64,000 nt of DNA. Source: CAYVQZ01 sp964453435. Lineage in GTDB: Bacteria > Abyssobacteria > SURF-5. A program made the translations under genes and the position numbers. The notes beneath the pieces are model-generated. The model had not been told where the DNA came from. It made no database searches and saw only the letters and a program-made list of their open reading frames with translations. How positions within the stretch are numbered: position 1 is the stretch's first letter; each line of letters starts with the position of its first letter. The DNA lies in contig CAYVQZ010000002.1 of assembly GCA_964453435.1 (NCBI GenBank), positions 1 to 64,000 of the forward strand. The letters are read 5' to 3'. Shown piece after piece: positions 52,719 to 61,668 of the stretch.

Positions 52719-54890
52719 ATGGAGCAGACCAAGAGGGTCGTTGGCACAACCTTTCTTCGTTCTCTGGTATTGGGGTCGACAACCGCGATTGTCTATTTCG
52801 CTTTCGAGTTCTTTTTCGTCACTCTTGCAGGCGCTCATATCCGCATCGAGTACATGCTTCTTGCTTTTGGAGCTTACCTGGGAATCGGCCTGGTTCTCGG
52901 GACCGTTATCGGGTTGGGAGTCGGCTGGCGGACAGACCGGAAAACCAGTGGAGAGGTGTCGATTTCACTGTCATTTTATCACATCTTCGGCTTCCTTGCT
53001 CTGTTTGGCTTCTATCTATTCTTCCAGCATCCCCTGGTGAGCATGCGTCTTACGTTTCTGCAGAAATCCGCCGCAAGTTTTCTCACCGCGGTTTTTTTAT
53101 TTGCGCTGGCATGGTGGTTGGCAAAAAAGCCGATTCCGCGGAAAATGCCGTTCCGGGCCACATGTGCTTCATATGGGGTCGGCATCACCGTTGTTTGCGA
53201 ATTGGTTGCCGGCGGAAGATATCTGAACGAAGAATATTTGCCCCTCTTTTTCGGCTCGCAATCGATTCTGATAAACATGTTCGTGCTTTGCGCCGCCGCC
53301 GCCATTTTCTTTATCGGAAACATGTATGCCACTGGTCGCATTACGCCTGCCGGCGGAAAGGATATGGGAGCCGCTCTCATACCTGCAAGCGTTGCGTTGG
53401 TCTTCCTTGTGACAACTGCATATCATCCTCTGGAGAAATATGAGATGCGGATTCGGCCAGTCAAGAGAGAGGCGGCTCCAACGGAGCGGCCGAATGTGAT
53501 TCTAATCTCAATTGACACAATTCGCCGCGACCATCTTTCGGTGTATGGATATGAGCGGGAGACTTCCCCAAACCTGGATGCCTTCGCCACCGACGCGGAA
53601 ATCTATGAGAATGCTATCTCCAACTCCTGCTGGACGCTGCCCTCCCATGCGTCCATGCTGACCGGACTTCACACGAGCGCGCATGGCGCCCACGTGGTAA
53701 CCGATGCTTTCGAAGGGCTGAGCAAGGCCGATTCCAGCCGGATACCCAGCTTTGTCGGCGCCGCCCCCTTACATCCCGAATTCGTTACCCTGACGGAAAT
53801 TCTGAGAGAAAACGGATATGCCACCGGCGCCATTGTCGGAAATTGCACGTATCTGTACAGGGCATTCGGATTGAATCAGGGATTTGATTACTACAACGAC
53901 CTCGAAGGCATGCGAATAAAGTTTCCACCGGTATTCGAACCGTTTCGGGTCAGGTTCTTCACCGAATTTCTTTCTCACCGTTTCAAATGGTATCGAGATG
54001 CAGAGGAGGTCAATGAAATCGTATTTGCTTGGATTCACGCTAATCGGCGGTGGCCGTTTTTTCTTTTCCTGAATTATAATGATCCTCATAGCCCTTACAG
54101 CGCGCCGCCGCCATACAACCGTCTCTTCCCCGGAAAAATCTCGAGTCGCGCTTTGAATGAGTCGGAAATCGTTCGGGCGTTGCGCGCGATGGAGAGAGAG
54201 CTCACAAGAGAGGAGAGAGAGCATTTTCTCTCACAGTACGACGGCGAGATTAACTATATGGACCATCATCTTGGCCGTCTTTTCAGTTACCTCAAGGAGA
54301 CGAATATTTATGAAAATTCGCTAATCATTGTGGTCGGCGACCATGGCGAGGCGTTTGGCGAGCATCTGGCGCTCGGGCACAGGCATAGTCTCTATGAGCC
54401 TGAAGTGAGAATTCCCCTCCTGGTAAAACATCCCGAAGCGGCCAGCAAAGGGCGGAGAGTTGAAGCCGCGCAACCAATAGATATTTTGCCGACAGCGCTT
54501 CATATAGTCGGTGTGCCGCTGCCGGCAGGTCTCGACGGCCGCTCGCTGGGGAGTGCGGAGGCCGATCAAACACTGCCGATGAGCGAGTATTACGTCTTTC
54601 AAGATGGTGTTGCGATGTCGCGGGCACGAGTCAACAGATGTATAAGAACCATTTACGACGGCAGGTATAAATATATATGGAATTCCGATGCGCCGGACGA
54701 GTTGTATGACCTGAAGGCCGACCCTGAGGAAAAAAATAACCTGGCGACGCAGTTGCCCGACATTGCAGAAACGTGGAGGACTAATCTGGAAGAGCGTCTG
54801 GGCCCGCCGCGGTTTCGACCGCAACAACGAACAGGCGTGGCGGATAAAGAGGCTCTGGACCGGTTGAAGGCCGTCGGGTACATCGAATAG
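52719..54890 (+). CDS. membrane-anchored sulfatase-like enzyme (second, Thr at nucleophile position)
   Basis: A 723-residue alkaline-phosphatase-superfamily protein. About seven N-terminal membrane helices (residues 8-235) precede a periplasmic catalytic domain. It shows Asp266 in VILISIDTIRRDHLSVYGY, TLPSHASMLTG with Thr306 at the nucleophile position, and IIVVGDHGEAFGEH for the second metal site. As in the 41180 gene, the Cys/Ser needed for formylglycine is missing. The two share the final LKA-x-GYIE, a hint of common ancestry. ATG 52719 is preceded by AGGGG; a TTG 16 codons earlier is possible. Candidate roles: phosphate-group transferase or hydrolase acting on surface glycan. Confidence 0.86.
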   Translation: MEQTKRVVGTTFLRSLVLGSTTAIVYFAFEFFFVTLAGAHIRIEYMLLAFGAYLGIGLVLGTVIGLGVGWRTDRKTSGEVSISLSFYHIFGFLALFGFYLFFQHPLVSMRLTFLQKSAASFLTAVFLFALAWWLAKKPIPRKMPFRATCASYGVGITVVCELVAGGRYLNEEYLPLFFGSQSILINMFVLCAAAAIFFIGNMYATGRITPAGGKDMGAALIPASVALVFLVTTAYHPLEKYEMRIRPVKREAAPTERPNVILISIDTIRRDHLSVYGYERETSPNLDAFATDAEIYENAISNSCWTLPSHASMLTGLHTSAHGAHVVTDAFEGLSKADSSRIPSFVGAAPLHPEFVTLTEILRENGYATGAIVGNCTYLYRAFGLNQGFDYYNDLEGMRIKFPPVFEPFRVRFFTEFLSHRFKWYRDAEEVNEIVFAWIHANRRWPFFLFLNYNDPHSPYSAPPPYNRLFPGKISSRALNESEIVRALRAMERELTREEREHFLSQYDGEINYMDHHLGRLFSYLKETNIYENSLIIVVGDHGEAFGEHLALGHRHSLYEPEVRIPLLVKHPEAASKGRRVEAAQPIDILPTALHIVGVPLPAGLDGRSLGSAEADQTLPMSEYYVFQDGVAMSRARVNRCIRTIYDGRYKYIWNSDAPDELYDLKADPEEKNNLATQLPDIAETWRTNLEERLGPPRFRPQQRTGVADKEALDRLKAVGYIE

Positions 54891-55206
54891 TCAAATGCCG
54901 GAATAATTATCTCCGGGTGGCTACTTCCTCAAAAAGTGCAGAGGGGTCACCCCTGAAAAGCCCCTCTGTCAGGCAGGTATAGTAGTTTCCTTCGCCAAAA
55001 TGTCGTTTGTGATGCGTTTAATTTCCTTGGCGGCTTGGCGTGAGATAGCTTTTCCCGGTGTCGCCTTGTGTCCCCGTGGTTCGCTTTCCGTTCTGTCTTC
55101 GGTTGCGCCCTTTAAAAGCGCCTTGGCGTTTCAAGGATTCTTCTTGTGAATTCCTGCTTTCACAAGAATGGCGCAGGGGTCCGAGGATGAGCGGGGCCGT
55201 CCCGTT
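54891..55206. other. non-coding gap between convergent genes
   Basis: About 316 bases. A hairpin CAGAGGGG/CCCCTCTG (54939-54946 with 54961-54968) lies 50 bases after the sulfatase-like stop, but has no T-run. The stretch 55080-55180 carries a worn dispersed repeat (GCGCCTTGGCGTTTCAAGGA) also seen at 776-800. No gene. Confidence 0.5.
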
Positions 55207-55521
55207 TTATCGTTCGCAGGGAGGCGGCGGGTTCGGCTCGCATTTGTCGCTCAGGACCCAGTCGAGGATCTGATAATTCACCCTGCATCCGAACGCAAAG
55301 AAGCCATTGATGAGTCCGGCTGGTCCGCCGCGAGAGGCGGATGGTTCGGGCGAAGCCGCCGCAGGCGCCGGACACGAAGCGGTTCGGTGCGGGCAGGGCG
55401 CCATTTCGGGCCGATCGGAAGAGATGGCCGAATCGGCTCCCGAGGCCGCGAACGGGAAAGAAGCCAGGAGTGATACGATAAGGCACGGCACTGCAATGCG
55501 GTTGAAGATTTCTTTTGTCAT
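55207..55521 (-). CDS. small secreted proline-rich protein, unknown
   Basis: A 104-residue protein with a clean signal peptide (MTKEIFNRIAVPCLIVSLLA then FPFAASGA) and a mature part of about 75 residues. This part is rich in Pro, Ala and Ser and has six cysteines (CPHRTASCPAP, FGCRVNY, KCEP and PPPCER). Cysteines fit oxidised disulfides in the periplasm. I recognise no family. The gene is supported by a strong SD, GGGAGGAGAG, just before the ATG and by a near-consensus promoter at 55550-55579. Divergent from nfeD. Confidence 0.75.
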   Translation of the reverse strand: MTKEIFNRIAVPCLIVSLLASFPFAASGADSAISSDRPEMAPCPHRTASCPAPAAASPEPSASRGGPAGLINGFFAFGCRVNYQILDWVLSDKCEPNPPPPCER

Positions 55522-55549
55522 GTTCTCTCCTCCCTTGTTTCCAATGATA

Positions 55550-55579
55550 ATTATAGCGTTGCCGACCCGCTCCGGTCAA
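55550..55579 (-). promoter_or_regulatory. promoter of the small secreted protein
   Basis: On the minus strand, TTGACC (55579-55574), 18-base spacer, TATAAT (55555-55550). Leader about 22 bases. It shows the 104-residue frame is a gene and not noise. Confidence 0.78.
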
Positions 55580-55630
55580 AGAAAAGGGGGGCAGATGACT
55601 CGTATCTGCGGAATTTTGCGTAATGCGGTC

Positions 55631-55659
55631 TAGACAGAGCGATACGCGTTGATTATAAT
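55631..55659 (+). promoter_or_regulatory. promoter of nfeD-slipin
   Basis: TAGACA (55631-55636), 17-base spacer, TATAAT (55654-55659). GGAAGGAG (55671-55678) lies between the predicted transcription start and the ATG at 55692. Confidence 0.82.
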
Positions 55660-55691
55660 AAATATGGTTTGGAAGGAGTCAAAATTCCATT

Positions 55692-57146
55692 ATGCGCAGA
55701 TTATCCGTTCTGTTGATTTTCACATCGTGTATCCTGCTGCTTTTCTCCACATCCCCGGCGCAGACGAAATTCGTTTCCGTTATCACGATAAACGATGACA
55801 TCATTAACCCGGTTGCCGCCGAGTATATCTCTCAGGCCATCCGCGACGCGAAGCAGAACGGTGCGGAATGCCTCATCCTCCAACTTGACACGCCGGGCGG
55901 GCTGCTCACCTCGACTCGTAAAATCATCAAGGAACTGCTGAATTCCGATGTGCCGGTGGTTGTCTATGTCGCCCCGAGCGGCGCGCGCGCGGCTTCGGCG
56001 GGCATGTTCATAACGCTTGCGGCAAACATCGCCGCGATGGCGCCCTCGACCAATATCGGGGCCGCTCACCCGGTCGATCTCGGCGGCGAGGGCGGAGAAT
56101 CGTGGCGCGAAGCGATCAAAGGTCTCGAGGAAAAGATGAAGGAGATTGAGCAGCAGCAAAAGCGGAGGCGTCCGGCGGAAGAGGCCGAAGAAGACAAAGA
56201 GGGGACCGCCCCCGAAAAGGAGACCGGGGAAAGCGAGGAAGAGGAATCGTCTACCGGTTCGACAATGGGTGACAAGGTGTTAAAGGATACGATAGCGTGG
56301 ACCCGCGGTATCGCGCGCCTGCGGGGCCGAAACGAGGAATGGGCGGTCGAGGCGGTCACCAGGAGCGTCTCGATAACCGAGACGGAAGCGCTCGAGAAAA
56401 ACGTCATTGACTTCATAAGCAAGGATATCGAAGAACTGCTCGAGCAGATAGACGGGACAGAGGTGACATTGCCCGATGGGCCGGTGACCCTGCGCACCGG
56501 CGAGGCTCGCATCGAATATCACGAAATGGATATGCGCCAGCGCATCCTGAACGCGATCTCGCATCCGAATATCGCGTATATCCTGATGATGCTGGGTTTC
56601 TTTGGCCTGCTCTTCGAGGTCACCCATCCCGGCATAGGCTTTCCCGGCATCGCGGGCGCCATCTGCCTCATCCTCGCCTTTTACTCCTTCCAGGCGCTGC
56701 CGGTCGATTACGCGGGAGTCGCGCTCATTGCCCTCGCCATTGTCCTCTTTATCGCGGAGGCGAAGGTGGCCAGTTACGGGTTGCTGACCGTGGGCGGACT
56801 CGTGTGCATGACGCTGGGCTCGATGATGCTGATCGATACGCCGTATGAATTTCTGAGGGTCTCGAACACGGTGATTTTCCCCGTCGTATTCACGACCGCC
56901 GCCCTTGTGGTGTTTCTCGTCACGCTCGTGGTGCGGGCGCACTCCCGCAAGAGCATTACCGGTTTGGATGGCCTCGTCGGGGTTGTCGGAACGGCGGAAA
57001 CGGACATATCGCCGGAAGGCAAAATCTTCATCCACGGCGAACTCTGGAATGCCCGCAGTGCGGATTCGATTCGGAAGGGAGAGAAAGTAAGGGTGGTTGC
57101 GGCCGACGGCATGATGCTGACTGTCGAAAGCGTTTCACAGGAGTGA
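55692..57146 (+). CDS. NfeD-family membrane serine protease
   Basis: A 484-residue ClpP-class membrane protein of the NfeD1b/STOPP type. It has a signal peptide (about 1-24) and a protease domain with INDDIINPVAAEYISQAI, LDTPGGLLTSTRKIIKELL and nucleophile Ser102 in ARAASAGMFIT. The general base is probably Lys195 in GDKVLKD. Four or five membrane helices (about 290-425) and a C-terminal OB-fold NfeD domain (LVGVVGTAETDISPEGKIFIHG) follow. A highly charged insertion of about 45 residues (KRRRPAEEAEEDKEG onward, about 155-190) interrupts the protease domain and looks disordered. Paired with the slipin 59 bases downstream; such pairs handle membrane-protein quality. Confidence 0.93.
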   Translation: MRRLSVLLIFTSCILLLFSTSPAQTKFVSVITINDDIINPVAAEYISQAIRDAKQNGAECLILQLDTPGGLLTSTRKIIKELLNSDVPVVVYVAPSGARAASAGMFITLAANIAAMAPSTNIGAAHPVDLGGEGGESWREAIKGLEEKMKEIEQQQKRRRPAEEAEEDKEGTAPEKETGESEEEESSTGSTMGDKVLKDTIAWTRGIARLRGRNEEWAVEAVTRSVSITETEALEKNVIDFISKDIEELLEQIDGTEVTLPDGPVTLRTGEARIEYHEMDMRQRILNAISHPNIAYILMMLGFFGLLFEVTHPGIGFPGIAGAICLILAFYSFQALPVDYAGVALIALAIVLFIAEAKVASYGLLTVGGLVCMTLGSMMLIDTPYEFLRVSNTVIFPVVFTTAALVVFLVTLVVRAHSRKSITGLDGLVGVVGTAETDISPEGKIFIHGELWNARSADSIRKGEKVRVVAADGMMLTVESVSQE

Positions 57147-57205
57147 CACTCGAAGGATAGAGACCGAATGGCGGACACAGGAACTGACCAAGGAGGATTT
57201 AGAAA

Positions 57206-57988
57206 ATGCAAGTGCCGGTAATCGTCGTGCTCATTATCGTCCTGTACTTCATCAGTTGTGTTCGCGTGCTGAACGAATACGAGCGGGGAGTCGTGTTTAG
57301 GCTCGGGCGGGTTCTGTCGGGACCGAAGGGGCCGGGTCTGATATTGGTATTCTGGCCGATCGACCGCATGGTGCGTGTCAGCCTGCGGCTCATCGCGCTG
57401 GATGTACCCCCGCAGGACATCATCACGCGCGACAACGTCTCGGTGAAAGTGAATGCGGTGGCGTACTTCAGGGTCATGGAGCCGAGCAAGTCCGTCATCG
57501 AGGTGGAGAATTTCCTGTTTGCGACTTCACAGATGGCCCAGACCACGTTGCGAAGCGTGCTCGGCAGGTCCGATCTCGACGAGCTTTTATCCGAACGCGA
57601 CAAGATCAATCAAGAGCTTCAGGACATTCTTGACCGGCAAACCGACCCGTGGGGTATCAAGGTTTCGAACGTCGAAGTCAAACACGTGGACCTGCCGCAG
57701 GAAATGCAGCGCGCCATCGCGCGCCAGGCGGTCGCCGAACGAGAACGGCGAGCCAAGGTAATCAACGCCGAGGGCGAGTTCCAGGCGGCGGCCCGGCTTG
57801 TTGACGCCGCCAAGATGATGGAACACCATCCCATGGCGCTGCAGATGCGGTTCCTTCAGACACTGGTGGAAGTCGCATCGGAGAAGAGTTCGACGATGGT
57901 GCTTCCGCTTCCGCTCGACCTGTTCCGCCCATTCTTTGAGGCCAACCTGAGGAAAGAGCAACAGCAACAGGAGCCAAAGCAAGAGTAG
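57206..57988 (+). CDS. slipin (stomatin-like SPFH protein)
   Basis: A 260-residue SPFH protein with one N-terminal hydrophobic hairpin (PVIVVLIIVLYFISC), then NEYERGVVFRLGRVLSGPKGPGL, DVPPQDIITRDNVSVKVNAVAYFRV, and a C-terminal coiled coil (RQAVAERERRAKVINAEGEFQAA). It closes with MVLPLPLDL and a glutamine-rich tail (KEQQQQEPKQE). Slipins are the substrate and partner of NfeD proteases, and this order is the classical STOPP operon. GGAGG lies about 10 bases before the ATG. Confidence 0.95.
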   Translation: MQVPVIVVLIIVLYFISCVRVLNEYERGVVFRLGRVLSGPKGPGLILVFWPIDRMVRVSLRLIALDVPPQDIITRDNVSVKVNAVAYFRVMEPSKSVIEVENFLFATSQMAQTTLRSVLGRSDLDELLSERDKINQELQDILDRQTDPWGIKVSNVEVKHVDLPQEMQRAIARQAVAERERRAKVINAEGEFQAAARLVDAAKMMEHHPMALQMRFLQTLVEVASEKSSTMVLPLPLDLFRPFFEANLRKEQQQQEPKQE

Positions 57989-58311
57989 CAGACAGCGAAT
58001 CTGTCCCGCGATTGCCCGGCGAAGGGGGCTGTCAGCGCGTCCCACGATTTATGATTTCGGCTTAATTGGTGGACACCATGCGGCATGGTGTCCCCCAATA
58101 ACCCGCATCGCCGGCCGTGGGAGAGGTTCACAGTGCCCGGCAGTTCGGTTGGTTGAATCCTGAGACATGCTCGGAATAGCGTTCGATAGCTCGTGCCTGT
58201 GTATCCCGCCCATGTTCCCACCGTTTCATCGTTTCAATATTGCCGGATTGGGGCTCGCGCATCGCGGCGGCGCAAGGCACTACTGTGGGGCGGAGCGCGT
58301 TGCGGGAGCGA
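57989..58311. other. gap with REP-like palindrome
   Basis: About 320 bases between the slipin and the acyl-CoA ligase promoter. It holds the palindrome at 58065-58099 and a GTCCCACGATT fragment of the same family near 58040. No supportable gene. Confidence 0.55.
58065..58099. repeat. REP-like palindrome ATTGG-GGACACCATG / CATGGTGTCC-CCAAT
   Basis: Two stacked stems, 5 bp (58065-58069 with 58095-58099) and 10 bp (58071-58080 with 58084-58093), separated by one mismatch, with a CGG loop. The right end GTCCCCCAATAACCC also occurs at 29513-29529 and, inverted, at 61415-61431. Confidence 0.8.
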
Positions 58312-58341
58312 TTGACTTTCATTTAAGACGTTTGTTAATAT
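58312..58341 (+). promoter_or_regulatory. probable promoter of the acyl-CoA ligase gene
   Basis: TTGACT (58312-58317) and TAATAT (58336-58341), 18-base spacer. Leader about 73 bases to the start at 58421. Confidence 0.55.
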
Positions 58342-58420
58342 TGAGGCGTAGAACGGTTCTTGCCAGTTTCCTCTGTGTCTGCCCTCGTCAAATCGCACAA
58401 TAAAGTGGGGGGAGTGTGTT

Positions 58421-60034
58421 ATGGCGGTTGAACTGAACATGATGATTCTCGGCCACGTGATTCAAATGAAGGCGGAGAGTCAGCCCGACAAAAAATGCCT
58501 GATATTCGAGCGCAACACAAATCCCGACGTTCACTTGACCTATGCCGACCTGTGGAGAAGCTCGAATAAGGTGGCCGTCATGCTGAAGGAGCAGGGTGTT
58601 GAAAAGGGTGACAAGTTCGCGATAATGATGCGCAATCACCCCGAGTTCCTGTATGCGATGACCGCGGGAACGCTGACCGGCGCCGTGTCGGTTCCGATCG
58701 ACCCGCGCACAAAAGGGCAGAAACTCAAGTATTACCTGAATAATTCCGAGGCGAAAGTCGTTTTGATAACTTCCGACCTTCTGCCCGTAATCGAGGGAAT
58801 TATGGGGGATGTGCCCATGGTGAAGGCGATATACGTGGCCTATATGCCGTGGGAGCAGAAGGGCGACAAGTATCCCTCGCTCAACGAAGTCCTGGCGGGT
58901 CCCGAGCACTACGTCGGAAACCAACTGGAGGACCCGACCCACCCGATGGAGATAATCTACACATCCGGCACCACGGGTGACCCGAAGGGTGTGGTTCTCC
59001 CGAACAACCGCATCGCGTCGTACGGGCTTATCGGTCAGATGGTCTGGCAGTATCAGGAGGACGATATCCTGTATACCGGGCTCTCTCTCACGCATGGCAA
59101 CGCGCAGGCCGTGACAGTCATGCCGGGACTCCTGCTCGAACGGCTCGTCGTTCTGAGCGAGCGCTTCACAAAGAGCCGCCTGTGGGACATCTGCCGGAAG
59201 TTCGGATGCACGACTTTCTCATTGCTCGGGGGCATGGCAACCGCGATATACAGCGAGCCGGAAAAGCCGAACGATGGCGATAACCCGGTGCGCTTCGTCA
59301 TAAGCGCGGGGATGCCGCGGGCCATATGGGAGCCGTTCGAAAAGCGGTTTAACGTAAAGATACTCGAGTGGTACGCGGCAGTCGAGGGCGGTTTTGCATA
59401 CAAGCCGATTGGCCAGGGACCGGTCGGCTCGTTCGGGAAGCCGTTGGCCGGAATGCTGGAAATGAAGATTGTCGACGAAAATGACAACGAATGCCCGCCG
59501 AATGTGATCGGGGAAATCGTTTCGCGGCCCGCGACCGGTGAGAAGGCCGATGTCGAATACTACAAGAATCCCGATGCCTCCGCAAAGAAGGTTCGCGGGG
59601 GATGGCTGCGCAGCGGCGATATGGGACACGTCGATGAAGACGGGTGGTTCTTCTTCGATTACCGCAAGGGCGGCGGTATCCGACACAACGGCGACTTCGT
59701 TCATCCCGACTATGTCGAGAAGGTGGTGGCGGAACATCCGCACGTCACGGAGGTGGCCGTCTACGGCGTGCCCGCCGCAAGCGGGGCGCCGGGGGAAAAG
59801 GATGTCGTGGCGGCCATCGTCCCGGCCGACAGAGCGAAGCTTGACCTTGCTTCCGTGTACCAGAAGTGTCGCAGGGAATTGGAATCGAATTTCGTGCCCT
59901 CCTATATCCAGGTGCTCGATGAGATTCCGAAGACCATCTCCGAAAAACCGCAGGAACGATTCCTGATTGAGCTGTTCGAAAAAGATAAGAAGAGCGTTTT
60001 TACCGAGGAACAAGTGAAACAGGCGGCCAACTGA
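58421..60034 (+). CDS. AMP-forming acyl-CoA ligase (CaiC-like)
   Basis: A 537-residue ANL-superfamily enzyme activating a carboxylic acid to its CoA thioester. Phosphate loop YTSGTTGDPKGVV, LTHGNAQA, EWYAAVEGG and SGDMGHVDEDGWFFFDYRKGG are present. The hinge is followed by the catalytic lysine region IPKTISEKPQERF. The EKPQERF ending is the form common in CaiC-like ligases of anaerobic degraders. GGGG is close before the ATG. The next gene is a 2-hydroxyacyl-CoA dehydratase-type subunit, 85 bases away, suggesting a shared CoA-ester pathway (aromatic or hydroxy acids). Substrate not predictable. Confidence 0.9.
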   Translation: MAVELNMMILGHVIQMKAESQPDKKCLIFERNTNPDVHLTYADLWRSSNKVAVMLKEQGVEKGDKFAIMMRNHPEFLYAMTAGTLTGAVSVPIDPRTKGQKLKYYLNNSEAKVVLITSDLLPVIEGIMGDVPMVKAIYVAYMPWEQKGDKYPSLNEVLAGPEHYVGNQLEDPTHPMEIIYTSGTTGDPKGVVLPNNRIASYGLIGQMVWQYQEDDILYTGLSLTHGNAQAVTVMPGLLLERLVVLSERFTKSRLWDICRKFGCTTFSLLGGMATAIYSEPEKPNDGDNPVRFVISAGMPRAIWEPFEKRFNVKILEWYAAVEGGFAYKPIGQGPVGSFGKPLAGMLEMKIVDENDNECPPNVIGEIVSRPATGEKADVEYYKNPDASAKKVRGGWLRSGDMGHVDEDGWFFFDYRKGGGIRHNGDFVHPDYVEKVVAEHPHVTEVAVYGVPAASGAPGEKDVVAAIVPADRAKLDLASVYQKCRRELESNFVPSYIQVLDEIPKTISEKPQERFLIELFEKDKKSVFTEEQVKQAAN

Positions 60035-60119
60035 AGAGGCGCCGCTTCACGTGGTCTCGGGGTGAACCGTTAGCAACGAAGGAAGGGTGAGCGCTCCCTC
60101 TTTGGGAGTGCGCGATAAA

Positions 60120-61379
60120 ATGAAAGCAGCCAGTTCGCGGAAGCGTCTCGAGATTTCGAAAGAACTCTGGAAGCTGGTTCCAAAGTATTTCGCCGAGGCC
60201 CACGCTGCGAAAGCCGAAGGCAAACTCGTCGGCTGGATGCCGCCCATGAACGGCGCGATCGAGGTGTTTCGCGCGATGGATATCATGCCGGTCATGCCGG
60301 AGAACTGGTCTCCCATTTGCGCGGCCACCGGGCTGGCGCCCGAGTGCATGGAGGCGGCGGAGCGAATGGGGTACTCACGCGACCTGTGCGGCTACCTGAG
60401 AAACGCGCTCGGCTACATTCACGAAGGAATGAAAAGGGCCGACCAGCCGCTTGGCGGGTTGCCGTCGCCCGACCTAATCATAGCGTTCGGCGGCGGGTGT
60501 ATACCCGCGATGAAAATTTTCCAGGCCTTTGCCGAACACTTCCGCGTGCCGACCTATATCGCCGACGGCCCGCAGATTCCCCCCGAAGAGATAAACGACG
60601 AGACCATCTCGTTTGCCGCCGACCGGTTCCGCGACTTCATACGGTGGCTCGAGGAGCAAACCGGCAAGAAGCTGGATATGGACCGGCTGAGGGAAGTCGT
60701 GCGCCTTTCAGACCGAGCCTGCGAATTGTGGGACGAGATCATGGATTATCGGCGCTGTGTGCCGACCCCGTTCAGCGCGGCCGAAATCGGGGTGATGTTC
60801 GTCATGGTGGTTCTCCCGGGCACTCAGGACGCCGTCGATTTTCTCGAAAAATTCAAGCATGAGGTGCGGGAAAGAGCCGAGAAGGGGATTGGGTGTGTTC
60901 CCGAGGAACGGTTCCGCCTGTTTTGGGATAATATCCCGCTGTGGTACAACATGGGTATTTTCAATTACTTTGAAAAGTGGGGCGCGGTCGTCGTCGCAGA
61001 AACGTATTCCGCCGCATGGTCTATCCGGCTCGATTGGGAGAATCCCATCGAAAGCCTTGCCCGGAAAAGTATACTTTCATTTCCGCTTGTCTCCAATGTG
61101 TCCCTGAAAAAGCGTATCGATATGGTGCTCGACGCCTGCCGAAAATACAAAATTGACGGCGCCATCCTTCACTCCAACAAAAGCTGCAAGCCCATATCGC
61201 TCGGCCAAATGGACATTCGGCGCGTGCTCATGGATGAGTTGGAGGTTCCGAGCGTGATGTTCGAAGCCGACCATATGGATGTGCGAAACTGGAGCGACGC
61301 CCAGGTGAAAAATCGGCTCGATGCGTTCATGGACATGCTCGAGCAACGGAAGTTCGGCTCTCCGGCCCCCGCCCCCTGA
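60120..61379 (+). CDS. 2-hydroxyacyl-CoA dehydratase / benzoyl-CoA reductase-type subunit
   Basis: A 419-residue member of the HgdB/BcrC/BadD family, whose subunits carry [4Fe-4S] clusters and use ATP-activated electrons. Likely cluster ligands are the cysteines in SPICAATG, DLCGYLRNALGY and NKSCKPIS. GGGCIPAMKIF and PTYIADGPQIPPEE are family blocks. Active enzymes are heterodimers that need an activator (HgdC/BadF type); neither a second subunit nor an activator is in the window, which continues 2.6 kb further. It may pair with distant genes or be an uncharacterised homomeric form. I prefer ATG 60120, with GGGAG upstream, over GTG 60087, where GGAAGG abuts the start. Confidence 0.85.
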   Translation: MKAASSRKRLEISKELWKLVPKYFAEAHAAKAEGKLVGWMPPMNGAIEVFRAMDIMPVMPENWSPICAATGLAPECMEAAERMGYSRDLCGYLRNALGYIHEGMKRADQPLGGLPSPDLIIAFGGGCIPAMKIFQAFAEHFRVPTYIADGPQIPPEEINDETISFAADRFRDFIRWLEEQTGKKLDMDRLREVVRLSDRACELWDEIMDYRRCVPTPFSAAEIGVMFVMVVLPGTQDAVDFLEKFKHEVRERAEKGIGCVPEERFRLFWDNIPLWYNMGIFNYFEKWGAVVVAETYSAAWSIRLDWENPIESLARKSILSFPLVSNVSLKKRIDMVLDACRKYKIDGAILHSNKSCKPISLGQMDIRRVLMDELEVPSVMFEADHMDVRNWSDAQVKNRLDAFMDMLEQRKFGSPAPAP

Positions 61380-61668
61380 GAGAATGAATCCTGTCCTGCG
61401 ATTGCATAGCGAAGGGGTTATTGGGGGACACGCTCACTGTGAATCTGCCCGACAATTATGAATGTCAGCGAAACGAAGCGCGGGGGCTGTACCCAATTAC
61501 GGAACCCCCCGTATTTTGGGGATTCGTAGATTGGCGGACTGCCCCCGAAGCGCAGGACATGGAATTATCGGAGGGACTCACTGTTCCCGATGGGGAACTC
61601 TTCTGGCGAGCCCTGAAACAGATTCATGATTCCTTACCGGTAAATGGGACCAGCTTGACCTCTTCGTT
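61380..61668. other. gap with worn REP-like copies
   Basis: About 290 bases. It holds TTATTGGGGGACAC (61418-61431), inverted relative to the copy at 58089, and GGCGGACTGCCCCCGAAGCG near 61532-61552, which matches text at 28563-28582. No gene. Confidence 0.55.

Noticed and set aside
54939..54968. terminator after the second sulfatase-like gene
   Set aside because: CAGAGGGG/CCCCTCTG pair well but the loop is 14 bases and no T-run follows, so a functional intrinsic terminator is not supported.
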